Source: Vishniacozyma victoriae (taxonomy: Eukaryota; Basidiomycota; Tremellomycetes; Tremellales; Bulleribasidiaceae). Taken from it: a stretch of DNA of 64,000 nt. Within the stretch, counting starts at the first letter, position 1. Each line of letters begins with the position of its first letter. The stretch lies in assembly GCA_017654735.1 (NCBI GenBank), contig JADPYG010000088.1, positions 3,224,001 to 3,288,000 of the forward strand, given 5' to 3'. Below, piece after piece: positions 1-9,908 of the stretch. The notes under the pieces are model-generated. The model was not told the DNA's origin and did not search any database. It was given only the letters and a program-made list of their open reading frames with translations. The translations under genes and the position numbers were made by a program.

Positions 1-535
1 ACGGTAATCATATTCAACGCAAGTGCAGGAAATCGGGAATCAGGATTACAGAAAGTGGTAAAGATCCAAGGCCACGTAATCGAGATTTGAAAGATGAGAT
101 CGAAAGATGAAAGGAAGAAGAAGTATAGCATGGCATTGGCATTAATTATTGCATGAGTTTTTCGCATATAGCATTCTAAGGTCGGTAGTGGTAGTGAAAG
201 TGATAAGCAGATTTAAATTCATTTCCGTGTCTCCAGTAGCAGTCCCCAAGTGGGCCAGAGCATACAATAGGTCTGCGCTCTAGGCGGAGGTGGTTCGTGG
301 TTCGGAGGAAAGATTGTCCGGATCGGTCTCCCGGAATTGTGAATCCCCGAAACGTCAACTGTCTTGTTACTGATTTAACGCCGGTAGTCTGTGCTCAGAA
401 TACGCTATTGTATATTGTGCATTGACTCTCCCTATCTCTGTCTCTGTCTCTCTCTCTCTCTCTCGAACAGCCCATAAAGCCGCCATACGAATATACACGC
501 CGTCTCCGCCCTCCAGCACACAGCACTCACCCATC
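1..535. other. Intergenic region upstream of the cupin gene
   Basis: No coding region can be supported here. Short open frames on both strands lack splice context and recognisable protein sequence. The last 100 bases are pyrimidine-rich and probably form the promoter and 5' leader of the cupin gene that starts at 536. A gene ending to the left of the window cannot be excluded. Confidence 0.6.
435..464. repeat. CT-rich microsatellite
   Basis: A run of TCTCTG units passes into a pure (TC)n tract directly upstream of the cupin start. Pyrimidine tracts like this are common in fungal promoters and 5' leaders. The length is likely to vary between strains. Confidence 0.85.
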
Positions 536-1063
536 ATGTCCACCTCAGACCACACGTTCCGCCGAATCATCACCTCCCATCATGAATCCGATACCGACGG
601 TTCCAAAGTCCAAATATACGACGATACCCTCCCCATGCGATCTGTCCTAGATGGCGACGCACACATGACTCCTCTATTCGCATCACTCGGCCTCCCAGCT
701 AGATCAGCCCATCACATCGACCAATCCGGTATCAGAGACGCCATGGCCCTAGCTCCTTCCGTCGTCACCCCAAACGGAGTCAATGGACAAGTAACCGACC
801 TAGCACCAAACGCAAAAGTAGGAATGCACCGAACGAATTCAATCGATTATAATGTCATTCTCAAAGGAAGTGTATGGTTGATTACGCCAAGTGGAGATGG
901 AAAGGAGGAAAGGATTAAAGTACATGCTGGAGAGGTCGTTGTTCAGAGGGGTACAATTCATGCTTGGGAAGCTACGGAGGAAGGGGCTAGATGGTGTACT
1001 GTTATCGTTTCTGCTCTACCTGTCGAAGCTGGGGGAAAGGCTTTGGAGGAAGTTGATTTCTAA
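536..1063 (+). CDS. Small cupin-domain protein
   Basis: This is a single-exon gene of 175 codons. The start is the ATG in CCATCATGTCCACC; the same frame is open further upstream only through a TTG codon. The C-terminal half has cupin features. About residues 100-120 there is a strand containing HRTNSIDYNVILKGSVWLI. About residues 140-155 there is the second motif, GEVVVQRGTIHAWEA, whose histidine would be a metal ligand. The first motif has a single His and lacks the usual HxH pair, so metal binding may be altered or lost. Fungal relatives of this size are small cupin_2 proteins of mostly unknown substrate, some near aromatic or amino-acid catabolism genes. Here the neighbours give no pathway hint. 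No signal peptide or membrane segment is visible, so it is probably cytosolic. Confidence 0.85.
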   Translation: MSTSDHTFRRIITSHHESDTDGSKVQIYDDTLPMRSVLDGDAHMTPLFASLGLPARSAHHIDQSGIRDAMALAPSVVTPNGVNGQVTDLAPNAKVGMHRTNSIDYNVILKGSVWLITPSGDGKEERIKVHAGEVVVQRGTIHAWEATEEGARWCTVIVSALPVEAGGKALEEVDF

Positions 1064-1219
1064 GGGGTTTGTATTTTAAAGGAGCGGAGTGAGTCACGAG
1101 TGCCAGTAAAGGTATCCTGGCGAGGGAACGATTATGTCAAGATTTGTCTCAATCCCGAGTCATCTCCTTGTTTCTCAAGTACCACTTTGAAGGAATGAGC
1201 TGATTGTCACTGAAAACAA

Positions 1220-1564
1220 ATGAAGGATATGAACCCCAACCGAGACTCTGACAACAATGCAACCGATGCGCCATGTAGGTTGGCCACGCCGCTACAGTGG
1301 TACCATGCTATTCTCAGTACCTTCAGATCCCTGATCACCCCAACCGCTGATCCCCACTCCGAGTATGAGCCCCTAGTGCAGGATACAATGGAATGTCAAT
1401 CTCACAATGCAAATCGCCTCGAGATTGGGCTAAATGACAAAAGGTCACACAGGGGCACAGGGGTAGATTGGATAATTGTCAAAGGAAGATCGACAGATCA
1501 GCGATGTTTCGACTACAAACTCATCTTTCACCGAGAAGGTATAAGGACGCCATTATCTCACTAA
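1220..1564 (+). CDS. Doubtful small hypothetical ORF (114 aa)
   Basis: An ATG-initiated frame of 114 codons lies between the cupin gene and the Ser/Thr-rich protein gene. It has no recognisable domain, signal peptide or repeat, and its composition is unremarkable. It lies where the promoter of the next gene would be expected. It could be a small lineage-specific protein, but chance is at least as likely. Confidence 0.15.
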   Translation: MKDMNPNRDSDNNATDAPCRLATPLQWYHAILSTFRSLITPTADPHSEYEPLVQDTMECQSHNANRLEIGLNDKRSHRGTGVDWIIVKGRSTDQRCFDYKLIFHREGIRTPLSH

Positions 1565-1703
1565 TACCCCCTCTCATCTTAATTCAATTCAATCAATTCG
1601 TTTCCAGGTGATTCGATCTCTTAAAAGAAGATTCAAGTAGATATACAAGACATACGATACTAGTAAACACATTCGTTTATATTCCTCTCCACAATCATCC
1701 AAG

Positions 1704-3553
1704 ATGCTAGGATCTCATTCGATTCCTATCCTCTTCGCCCTCTTACCTGCTCTTATCTCCGCTACTCCGTGGTATAGACGCGAAACGCCCAACAGTGTGA
1801 TTTCCGACAATGCCGAGTCCACCCTGGCCTCCAGTCCTGCTTCCAGCATCGCTTCCACCCTGGCCTCCAGTCCTGCTTCCAGTATCGCTTCCACCCTTGT
1901 CTCCAGCATGGTTTCCAGCGGCGTTACCACCGACATGTACGGTTCGTCAGTGATTGCCAGTGCAGGTGCTGCGTCCTCATTAGGCACGTATGTCTCTGGT
2001 GTTGCTCCTGAAGGTACGTCCTTCGAGTACTTAGACTACGATGACAGCGCTAATAGTCCTAGCCTACGGCACCAGCAACGTCTCATCTGTGGCCACCTCC
2101 CCCATGCCTTCCACAACCCCTGCTGTAGCTCCCCTAGCCATGTGCGGTAATCCCCTTGGTCCCACCTATTTGTCTCAGGCTATGGTCATCCCCAACGAGA
2201 GAACACGTCTCGAGGTATGTTCATTATACAATACACACTGACGGAACGGTCGACTGACAGTCAAGTGGGGACCAGCCGGACAAGTCCATGTTGGGCAAGC
2301 GGGACCATTCATGTTCCCCCTTTACTGCGATTATACCAATTTCACAATCTACGCCTGGGATGTGGGAGCCAACATCGAAGACAAGACCCAGGCTACGGCC
2401 AAGTATGTGAGTGCACCAATCTCTGTGACAGCGGAGCGAATGCTGATGATCATTGTACCGTAACCGGAGGAAATATCGGCCTCACCGCTCCAGTCTTCAT
2501 CCTGAACGTCATGAACGCCGCTCCGTACTTTGGTATTGTCGACATGGGCGTCGATAAAAACTTGACTTTTACTGGTGACTGCATGTCAACAGTCACCACA
2601 CTGCCTGGAACATGTGATGTATCAGCTGGTAAGTCACCGACTCTGTTATGAGCACAAACATGCTGATTATATCAGCCCCCCCTGCTGACGCTCCCGCATA
2701 TGGTCAGAGCGGCGAAGTGTCCAGCAATACCACGGCGAACGGGACTGCTTCGACCGGGGCTGAAACTGGAACTGGAGTTACCTCGGTCGTCGCCTCTAGC
2801 GCAGTCTCAGGCGTCACATCGGGCGTCACCTCCGTTAATGCCACTGGCACACCCACCGATATTGCGGCTGGTCAGACCGGTGACGTGACTTCCCAAGGCT
2901 CTTCCGTACAAAGTAGTGGTGGCTCTTCTAGGGCCTCCAGCGTCGAGTCTACCGGCGGGACTACAAATACATCCCTTGCAGAATCTACCGGCACTGGTGT
3001 AACATCAGGTGGCACCTCACTCAATGCCACTGGGGGTGCTACCGCGATGGAGGCTGGTCAAACTGGCAATGTCACTTCCGACGGTCTCACCTCACCAACC
3101 AGCGATGGTACCTCTGCTGGAGTACCCACCGGCGATTCTTCCAACAATGTCGCCTCTGCTCAGTCAGCCAACGTCACCATTTATACCAGCAGCGGCATCA
3201 CCTATACCAGCAACATCACCTCCATCGCCGAACCTACATCCGTCGTCGACATCACCTCTGCTGAATCTTCCAATGTTTCTTCCGATGAATCAACCGGTGG
3301 ATCTACCGGTGTTACCAGTGCCGCATCTAGCGCCTCCCCTACGACAGACGGTTCCAGTGTCGAATCTAGCGCCTCCCCTATGACCCCACAGGCCGAGATC
3401 ACCGATCCTGCCGTGCACTGTGACCATTTCAGGGTCCTTCCGGGTGATATACGCGGCGGTAGAGTGTGTTACGACCATATGTCCCCGGAGCGAATGAAGG
3501 AGGTCGATGCGGAAGTGGATAAGGAGATTGCGGAGAAGCACCCGAGCAGTTAG
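1704..3553 (+). CDS. Secreted Ser/Thr-rich (mucin-like) protein
   Basis: The gene has about five exons. Visible boundaries are introns at 2014-2062, 2215-2265 and 2629-2675, plus one between about 2407 and 2469. The protein starts with a clear signal peptide (MLGSHSIPILFALLPALISA). A Ser/Ala repeat of two 12-residue copies follows, then a Cys-containing globular stretch encoded by exons 2-4 (with GPFMFPLYCDYTNFTIYAW), and a roughly 290-residue Ser/Thr/Gly-rich tail with many N-glycosylation sequons (NAT, NVT, NTT, NTS). The tail contains two similar blocks, around 2815-2915 and 2998-3095. The C-terminus is hydrophilic (ends EIAEKHPSS), so no GPI-anchor signal is visible and a secreted or wall-associated protein is inferred. 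The third intron is problematic: the strong donor GTGAGT at 2407 does not restore the reading frame. The globular part may resemble Kre9/Knh1-type wall proteins, but I cannot show this. Confidence 0.75.
1827..1898 (+). repeat. Two 36-nt tandem repeats coding Ser/Ala-rich units
   Basis: Two nearly identical 36-nt units (1827-1862 and 1863-1898) each encode ASSPASSIASTL. They differ at only a few bases, so the duplication is recent or homogenised. A partial third unit follows. Such in-frame repeats are typical of fungal wall-surface proteins and tend to vary in number. Confidence 0.9.
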
Positions 3554-3966
3554 TGTTAGAGTATTGTACTTCTACGAGTAGTGTATGTTATCAGATGCCC
3601 ACTTGAGCTGCTTTATCTCATTGAGCCAAATTTGCGGGTTTCCCGGTCCCTAGCTGTTCAGTGACATTCTCAGTCGTCTTTGTTCTACCTAGCTTATTCT
3701 GACTCGGCAAAAAGACTCAACAGGCCGTTGTAGCCCGCTAGAAGAGTGACAGATGTCCTCCAACTGCACTCAGGCCTACCTGAGGACCTGTGATTGTAGC
3801 CACCGAAACACTTCCTAGCACGGCGACCCGAGTGATCTGGGGCTGGTGTTCGCAAAGTGATCAGTCGCGAATGACCTCTTGGTACGACGTTCACTCTGGC
3901 AGCCCGCTCTGACTAGTCACCCCCAGTGGGGGCGCTGACCTGTCTAGACCCAGGCGACTGACCCAC

Positions 3967-3971
3967 AAAAA
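3967..3971 (-). terminator. Pol III terminator of the tRNA-Gly
   Basis: On the minus strand a run of five T residues begins two bases after the tRNA discriminator base. This is a standard RNA polymerase III terminator. Confidence 0.85.
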
Positions 3972-3973
3972 CG

Positions 3974-4078
3974 TACATCGACCGGGACTCGAACCCGGTG
4001 CGAGAGCAATCGTGGTTCTGTCGAACTCCAGGATTACGTAACTGGGAAGCTCTCATGTTACCCTTACACCACCGATGT
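3974..4078 (-). tRNA. tRNA-Gly(CCC) with a 34-nt intron
   Basis: Read on the minus strand, the 105-nt segment folds as a tRNA. The acceptor stem ACATCGG pairs with TCGATGT (seven pairs, the last a G-U), with discriminator A. The D arm includes GTGTAAGGGTAACAT. The anticodon stem AGAGC/GCTCT is intact. The T arm is CCGGG-TTCGAGT-CCCGG and contains the B box. U33 is followed by CCC (plus positions 4044-4046), the glycine anticodon. After A37 an intron of about 34 nt (4009-4042) interrupts the anticodon loop at the canonical site. The mature length of 71 nt before CCA suits tRNA-Gly. I see no second tRNA in the window. Confidence 0.93.
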
Positions 4079-4390
4079 TTGCAAAACGGATGATATGGAA
4101 AACCCCCCGGGACGGGCGTATAGAAACCGTATACCCTAGAACTCCGGCGTGCTGGCCTTTTCATGCATCCTTACCTCGCGAAGTCCAGCTTCAAAGGGCC
4201 TGGAAGTGACTGCCTCAACTCGTTAGTCTAAAATGGTGTCGTCTGATGTGTAGACTACTTTCTACATGCCTCTAGAGTATCTCTTGAATAGAAGACGCGC
4301 GCGGTGGAGGTCGACTTCATTTGCTCGTTCTACATTTCAAAACGACTGAATTCGTCCATATCTTAGTCGACTTACTTTATACCGAGCAGT

Positions 4391-7300
4391 ATGTCTGTGA
4401 TGGCACTGGAGGACGAGGTGGAAGCCAACATTACCCACTTCGCCCACCGAGCGGAATTCCTCGCCCTATTAGGGATGTTGCTGGAGAAGCTAGACGAAAG
4501 TGACGACAAGAACCTGGATGAGCTTGTCAAGCCCATGGGAGCTATTGTGAGTTGTGGGCTCGGCGCGATAGCTGACAGCAGCTCGATCAGTACCTGTCAC
4601 TACCTGGCTTACTTGATCCAGCCCTCAACGAGATTGTGGGCCCTCTCATGCAGCGACTGACGGCTTGTCTAAGAGACCTGTCCCGAAATCAGTGTCAGCC
4701 GCATCTCGGTCCTGCTCTTATCGCAATTGGCAGGATCATCAATTGGGTGATCAAGGTTCGTGGGTGGAAGGCAGTCGGTGAGTGGTCGATCTGATCTCTC
4801 TGACGATATAGTACCGCAGTTTCCATCCGACATACACTTCCTACCTTTACTGGCCGACCTCTTGTCCCCACCAACATCGCCATCTTCGTCAACAACGCCT
4901 GCTACACCTCATCATCCGCTCCTTTCTACCGATGATGCATGGGAGATCCGCTCCGTCTTGCTTCTATGGCTCTCTCTGCTTCTTACCGTACCGTTCAACT
5001 TGTCTGCCCTCTCGTCTGATACCACGCCGATATCTTGCTCCTTCGACTATAGAGCACAACAACGCTTATTCGCCATACCTGCCGCCGGCCTCACTCGTCA
5101 AGTGATATTATTGGCAGTTCCACTCCTCTTTCGACCTGGAAAGGAAGGAGCTTATGCTGCGTTGGTCTTGGCTCGGCTGTATTCGAGGGAAGATGCAGCA
5201 CCAGGATTACCAGGCTTCCTGGATTGGGCAGGACAGGAATTCAGAGAAGGAGAACAAGAGGGAGAAGCAAATCTCATTGCCTCCATATTCGAACTTTTGG
5301 CTGTGCTACCCACTCTGATCAGGCCGGAACGACTGGATGTATTGGAGGAGTTCATGGATGAAGTGCTTCTTCCGCATTTAAGGGGCTCGAGGACTGCTGC
5401 GACCTCTGGGTTGATACGGAAACTGGCAATCAAGGCTAAAGGGAGATGGTGGGTAGCTCGGATTGGGAGCGAGCGATGTGAGTTGTCAGTTCAAACAATG
5501 AATGAGGATGCTGACATGCTAGCGGAAGATGATCTGCCGGATAGTATCGAAGATCTGATAGGAGATTTGATGAGCGGGCTTGGCGATAAGGTGAGCATCA
5601 TATTCTTACGCAACTCTGCTGATTGTCTAGGATACGATTGTCCGCTACTCTGCTGCCAAGTACCTGGCGCGAATTACAGCGATCCTTCCAGAAAGCTACC
5701 AGGAGCAGATCGTCGGCGCTACTCTAGCTCTCTTTGGCGGTACCGAAGATGAACCAGTGATAGAAAGCTCTTTTGGTACAATTGTGGATCCGGGAGGAAG
5801 TGGATCAGGAGGAACAATGGGCTTTGGAGGGGCCGAGTCGCTTCGTGGGGATGCCAGGTGGCACGGAGTCTGCCTTGCTCTTGCGGAATTGGCGAGACGG
5901 GGTCTTGTAAAGGAGGAAGTTCTTGGCGAAACGGTTGCTTGGGTGCTGAAGGTAAGTCGATCTGCCACCAGCGAGCGCTTACGACAGGCTCTCTCCTTCG
6001 ATCTGAGAAGGGCATCTCACTCGGTCGGAGCCAACGTACGAGATGCCGCTGCTTACCTATTATGGTCACTATCACGGGCCTGCTCTCCATCTGTCTTCGA
6101 TCCGTTCGCAACCGATATCGCCACAGCTTTGATACGTGCAGCATGCTTCGATCGGGAGGTTGGAGTCCGCAGAGCCGCCAGTGCTGCTTTCCAAGAAGGG
6201 GTCGGTAGATTAGTGAGTCGGGGTTGGAGCAGGGAAGAAAGCCCAGCACTGATGAACAGGGTCTGTATCCTGAAGGAATAGACGTTCTGGGCAAGACCGA
6301 TTTCTTTTCGGTCAGTGTTCGTCGAGTGGCTTTCACGACTGCAGCTCCGGCAGTAGCGGTGTAAGTGCATCTATCCCAGTCAAGGCATTGGCTGACTCAA
6401 AGTCATCGTGTCTACAGAGATACACTACGACAGCACCTGCACAACATAAGTCTGCGGCACTGGGACAAGAGTGTCAGAGACCTAGGGTCACGAGCTTTGA
6501 GAGACATTGTCAAGATAGGTGGAGCGGAGGATCTGCATGATGCAGTAGCAATAGAAGTGAGTTGATCCTCGAACCGCAGAAGCTGACGATCAGATCACTG
6601 CTCTGGCTTCAGTAGATCCGTGTAGCATACATGGTGGACTGGTAGCTCTTCGAGAGCTGGCGGCAGATCTCGACGCGGAGAATGACGAGTTACTAAAGTC
6701 CAAGGTCAGTGATGATGAGAAGTAACAGGGGATGGTCTGACTTGTAGATCTTCACCGCACTCGCTACCATCAGAGCATCTGCGTTGGTGACGGCATCCGC
6801 TGCGGACGTCTTGCGAGCTGTCTGTGAGGTCATGATCGTCACTGCTACAACATCGATCCTCGAAACCCAGACTGCTAAGGAGCAAATCTCACACATCATG
6901 AAAACCACGATGCGACGTACCGAAGCCGACTGTCAAGAGGCCGTCGCGAGACTGTTTGGGTGTCTGAGTGCCATCCGTTCTCCACAAGCCGATGTCAACA
7001 GGCACGTTCGCAAGACGAGATTGTAGACTTCGCTGACGAAGCAGGCTGCTCACTGAGCTCAAGTCTTCTCGTGCTGCCATCCGTCAGAGCTCGGCACTTT
7101 CACTGGGATGTATACGGTATGACAGCTGTGCGACAGCAGCCTCGTCAGTCGTCGAGGCCCTTCTACACCAGCTGGATCCAATTGCAAAGGTGATTTCTGC
7201 CTGCGAAGTGTGATCTGACAATACAGGCGGATGTTGAAACTCGTCGCTATGCACTTCGCTCGCTAGCTAATATCGCCATCCAACCCATAGCACTCGCGAC

Positions 7301-8447
7301 TGATGTGATCCATGCCATCGTTCAAGCCGCCATCAGAGCACTCTCAGACTACTCGACAGATCAAAGGGGAGATATCGGGTCATGGATCCGAATCACTGGC
7401 CTCGCTGCCTTGAGCCAGATGCTCTCCGTACCGACAATATACTGTCAACTCGAACAGGATATGGTGGACTCGGCAATCGGTGGTATCGTTAAGCAAGGTG
7501 TGGAGAAGCTAGAACCATGTCGAAGTCAGGCATACACTACATTATCGCAGCTGCGTCAATCCGGACTTCAGTGGTCGAGGCAGGAGGCTATGAACTTCAA
7601 GACTGGTTCTAGGTGAGCTGAACTTGTTCGACCAGAACTGATGATAGTAATCCGAATTTCCGCGAGATCCCACAGCTTGATTGGTTCATGTCTGCCATGC
7701 CGCTTCTGCGGACCAAGTACAGCGATTCCCTAATGGCTGGTCTAGTCATCAGCATAGGCAGCAGTATCCCATCTGTGGTATGTCTGACCCCGACCTGTGG
7801 GACCTGATCTGATGTGCAGTCAAAAACAAGTCTCCAGGCCTTGCTGTCAGCTGTCAAAGCAGACCCAGGACTACTAGAAGAGGTCATCGGCCATCTATCT
7901 CGCTTGCTTGCGGCAAACCTGAATAATGTCCGAGCCTTCGTCCCAGCAATGAGCACCATCACTCAAGTCTTGTCGTCAGAGGTGGTTTCGCTGGCGGGCG
8001 CACAACGTGGTATTGGAACCCAGTATGTCCTGCACTTTCCGGCCCATGATACGTGACTGACTCATAGTGCTGCCAGAATTGTTTCTTCCGCGTCCAGAGG
8101 TATCAGCACGGTCAAGTCCATCGAACGATCGACCGCTTCCCTGAAGCTGTATGTCGCAAGATCTGATGACGTGCTTTGAACTGACCACTAGCTGCATCGC
8201 CTTTTTACCGCTCCGTATATCTACCTGCCAGGAGAAGGTCATAGACGCGATCGGGTCCTTCTTGACCCACCGTTTCCCTCGAATTCGAGCAGTGACGGCC
8301 GAGCAGTTGTATCTCAAGCTATCGGAAGACGACGTCGATCCTGATCTCGAAGAACTTTTATTGGAGACCAGTTGGACGGACGAAGGGGTTGCAGCCGAGG
8401 CCGCGAAAGTGACTGCTTTGCTTCGCACCACTCTCGGGAGTTGGTAG
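4391..8447 (+). CDS. Tubulin-folding cofactor D
   Basis: This is a large multi-exon gene (at least 15 exons) coding a HEAT-repeat protein of roughly 1,100 residues. Cofactor D (TBCD; yeast Cin1, fission yeast Alp1) binds beta-tubulin and, with cofactors C and E and Arl2, assembles or dissociates tubulin dimers. Family-typical stretches are TIVRYSAAKYLARI, WHGVCLALAELARRG, SVGANVRDAAAYLLW and GLYPEGIDVL, in the expected order. The C-terminus has FPRIRAVTAEQLYLKLSED. Clear exons include 4391-4546, 4591-4777, 4812-5477, 5523-5590, 5631-5951 and 6260-6360. One junction near 7002-7044 fits only a GC-AG intron (exon ending CAACAG, then GCACGT). A 36-nt candidate intron at 5952-5987 is in frame and could be retained. 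The stop lies 41 bp from the stop of the convergent PTPA gene, so the 3' UTRs must overlap. Confidence 0.93.
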
Positions 8448-8488
8448 TACTTAATGCATTATTTGCTATAATATCTTGACATTATTCG

Positions 8489-9749
8489 TTATCTCGCCCA
8501 AGGGGCTTTCGTTACAACCTGACCAGCCTCTGCCGTAGGCATACTTCGCGCCTGGACTTGAGGAAGATGTGGTCCCCAGCACCATCCACCAATCCAGACT
8601 CCTTGCACTACAACCCTCTTCCCTACCACTTCACCGAGAAACATCTTTCTCAGTCCCGAGTGAGGTTTATTCCAATTTGGCATTTGCGACAAGGAGTGGA
8701 GCATGGGTGAATGTTCAGAGAAGGCGGCACCCTTTTTGAACATCGTTATGCGGTGCAGCGACAGGGTGAAGAAGTCAGAGATAGTATCTGGGGTCGTCCT
8801 CTTTGAGAGCGCAGTCTCGAGAGCCTGTTTTGGGGACGTATCAGAATCTATAGGTCAGCAGAAGCCTATCACAGTTGGCTTACCCAGCAGCTGAGCAGAT
8901 CCAAAGAGGTATCTGATCGTCAGCCTCTGATTAAAGGGTAGAAAGAGAGAACAGCTTACGGTAAGAAGCAGTAGTCGTCTAATCCCCATACACCATGCGA
9001 GCCCGCCGGCTCAAGCTTATACGTTGACTGCAAAAGAGTGACTAGGTCTAGGTATCTGCAAGTTAGCACCCACAGCCTTAAAGAGCGAGTGCCACCCACC
9101 TAGCGAAGACCCTCAAAATCATCTCGTCCTCCTCATCTTCTTTCCCTTCTCCACCAACCCACCCTGAGACCACGCAGCACCATAGACCAAGCATGAAGGC
9201 CAGCTCGTGTCCTGTCCCATAGTCAAGTCTTGTCGCGTGACCAAAAGCGTTTGAATTGAGTAGGAGTGGTAGCAATTGTGCTGGTAATTGCTCCGGGATG
9301 GAAGGATCCTCAAAGTACGCAGGTATACGCTGGATTGTCAGCATGATGGCAAGCTGCTCGTTTCACTCACACTTTCCACCAAGGCGATGTATCCACGGAA
9401 AGCGAGATTTCCGAATCGCTGATTCGCTTGAGGTGCCAGAGGGACCTCTTTCACCCACTCAGTCATATCATCCAGCAAGTTCATCCACACCTGTATAGCC
9501 TGGTATCAGCGATATCAGAGTGTCGAAAGCTACCTTTGACGATTGCCCATAGTCTCCTCTGACTATCTCTTTGCCTTTAAGCCTCTCGCATCTCCGCTGG
9601 ATCCATCCCCAGAACGCGCGAAATCCGGGCGACCTTGGCCATGCGGCAAAAACAGCTTCGTCTGCCAATAACGGGCTTGGTTCTTCCGGATTGCTGGGCA
9701 GTAGGATCTCGGTCCTGTCACCTAGTGTGCTTGTCGATCCTTCACCCAT
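8489..9749 (-). CDS. PP2A phosphatase activator (PTPA, Rrd1/Rrd2 type)
   Basis: The protein is a PTPA-family peptidyl-prolyl isomerase that activates PP2A-type phosphatases (Rrd1/Rrd2 in yeast). In order on the minus strand are the N-terminal helical part with [19 protein letters not shown]; the signature [17 protein letters not shown]; the [15 protein letters not shown] motif (coded around 8985-9020); and the C-terminal [18 protein letters not shown] block. The first exon starts at the ATG at 9749, the last ends with APWAR and TAA at 8489, and several short introns separate them. Expected length is about 330 residues, normal for the family. I cannot decide between the Rrd1 and Rrd2 paralogues. 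The gene is divergent from TRM11 across about 160 bp. Confidence 0.92.
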
Positions 9750-9908
9750 ATCTTGGGCATGAGGTGCAATGCATCAACCCATGATCGTCCAGTCATGACG
9801 TTTATCAATTTATTTCCCACGGTGTTTTAGGCTCACTCAACTGTTGACGAGTTGACCGGAAATTTCAATTGATCTGCATACTTTGAAAACAGTCCGAAGC
9901 AGGTCAAG
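9750..9908. promoter_or_regulatory. Short divergent promoter between PTPA and TRM11
   Basis: Only 159 bp separate the two start codons on opposite strands, so both promoters and 5' leaders must lie here. I see no clear TATA box. Confidence 0.6.

Larger units (their letters stand above)
3554..4390. other. Gene-poor stretch holding the tRNA-Gly
   Basis: Apart from the tRNA at 3974-4078, no coding gene is supported in this 0.8 kb. A short GC-rich hairpin (CACCCCCAGTGGGGG, near 3917-3931) lies on the 3' side of the tRNA. The last part presumably carries the promoter of the tubulin cofactor D gene. Confidence 0.6.
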
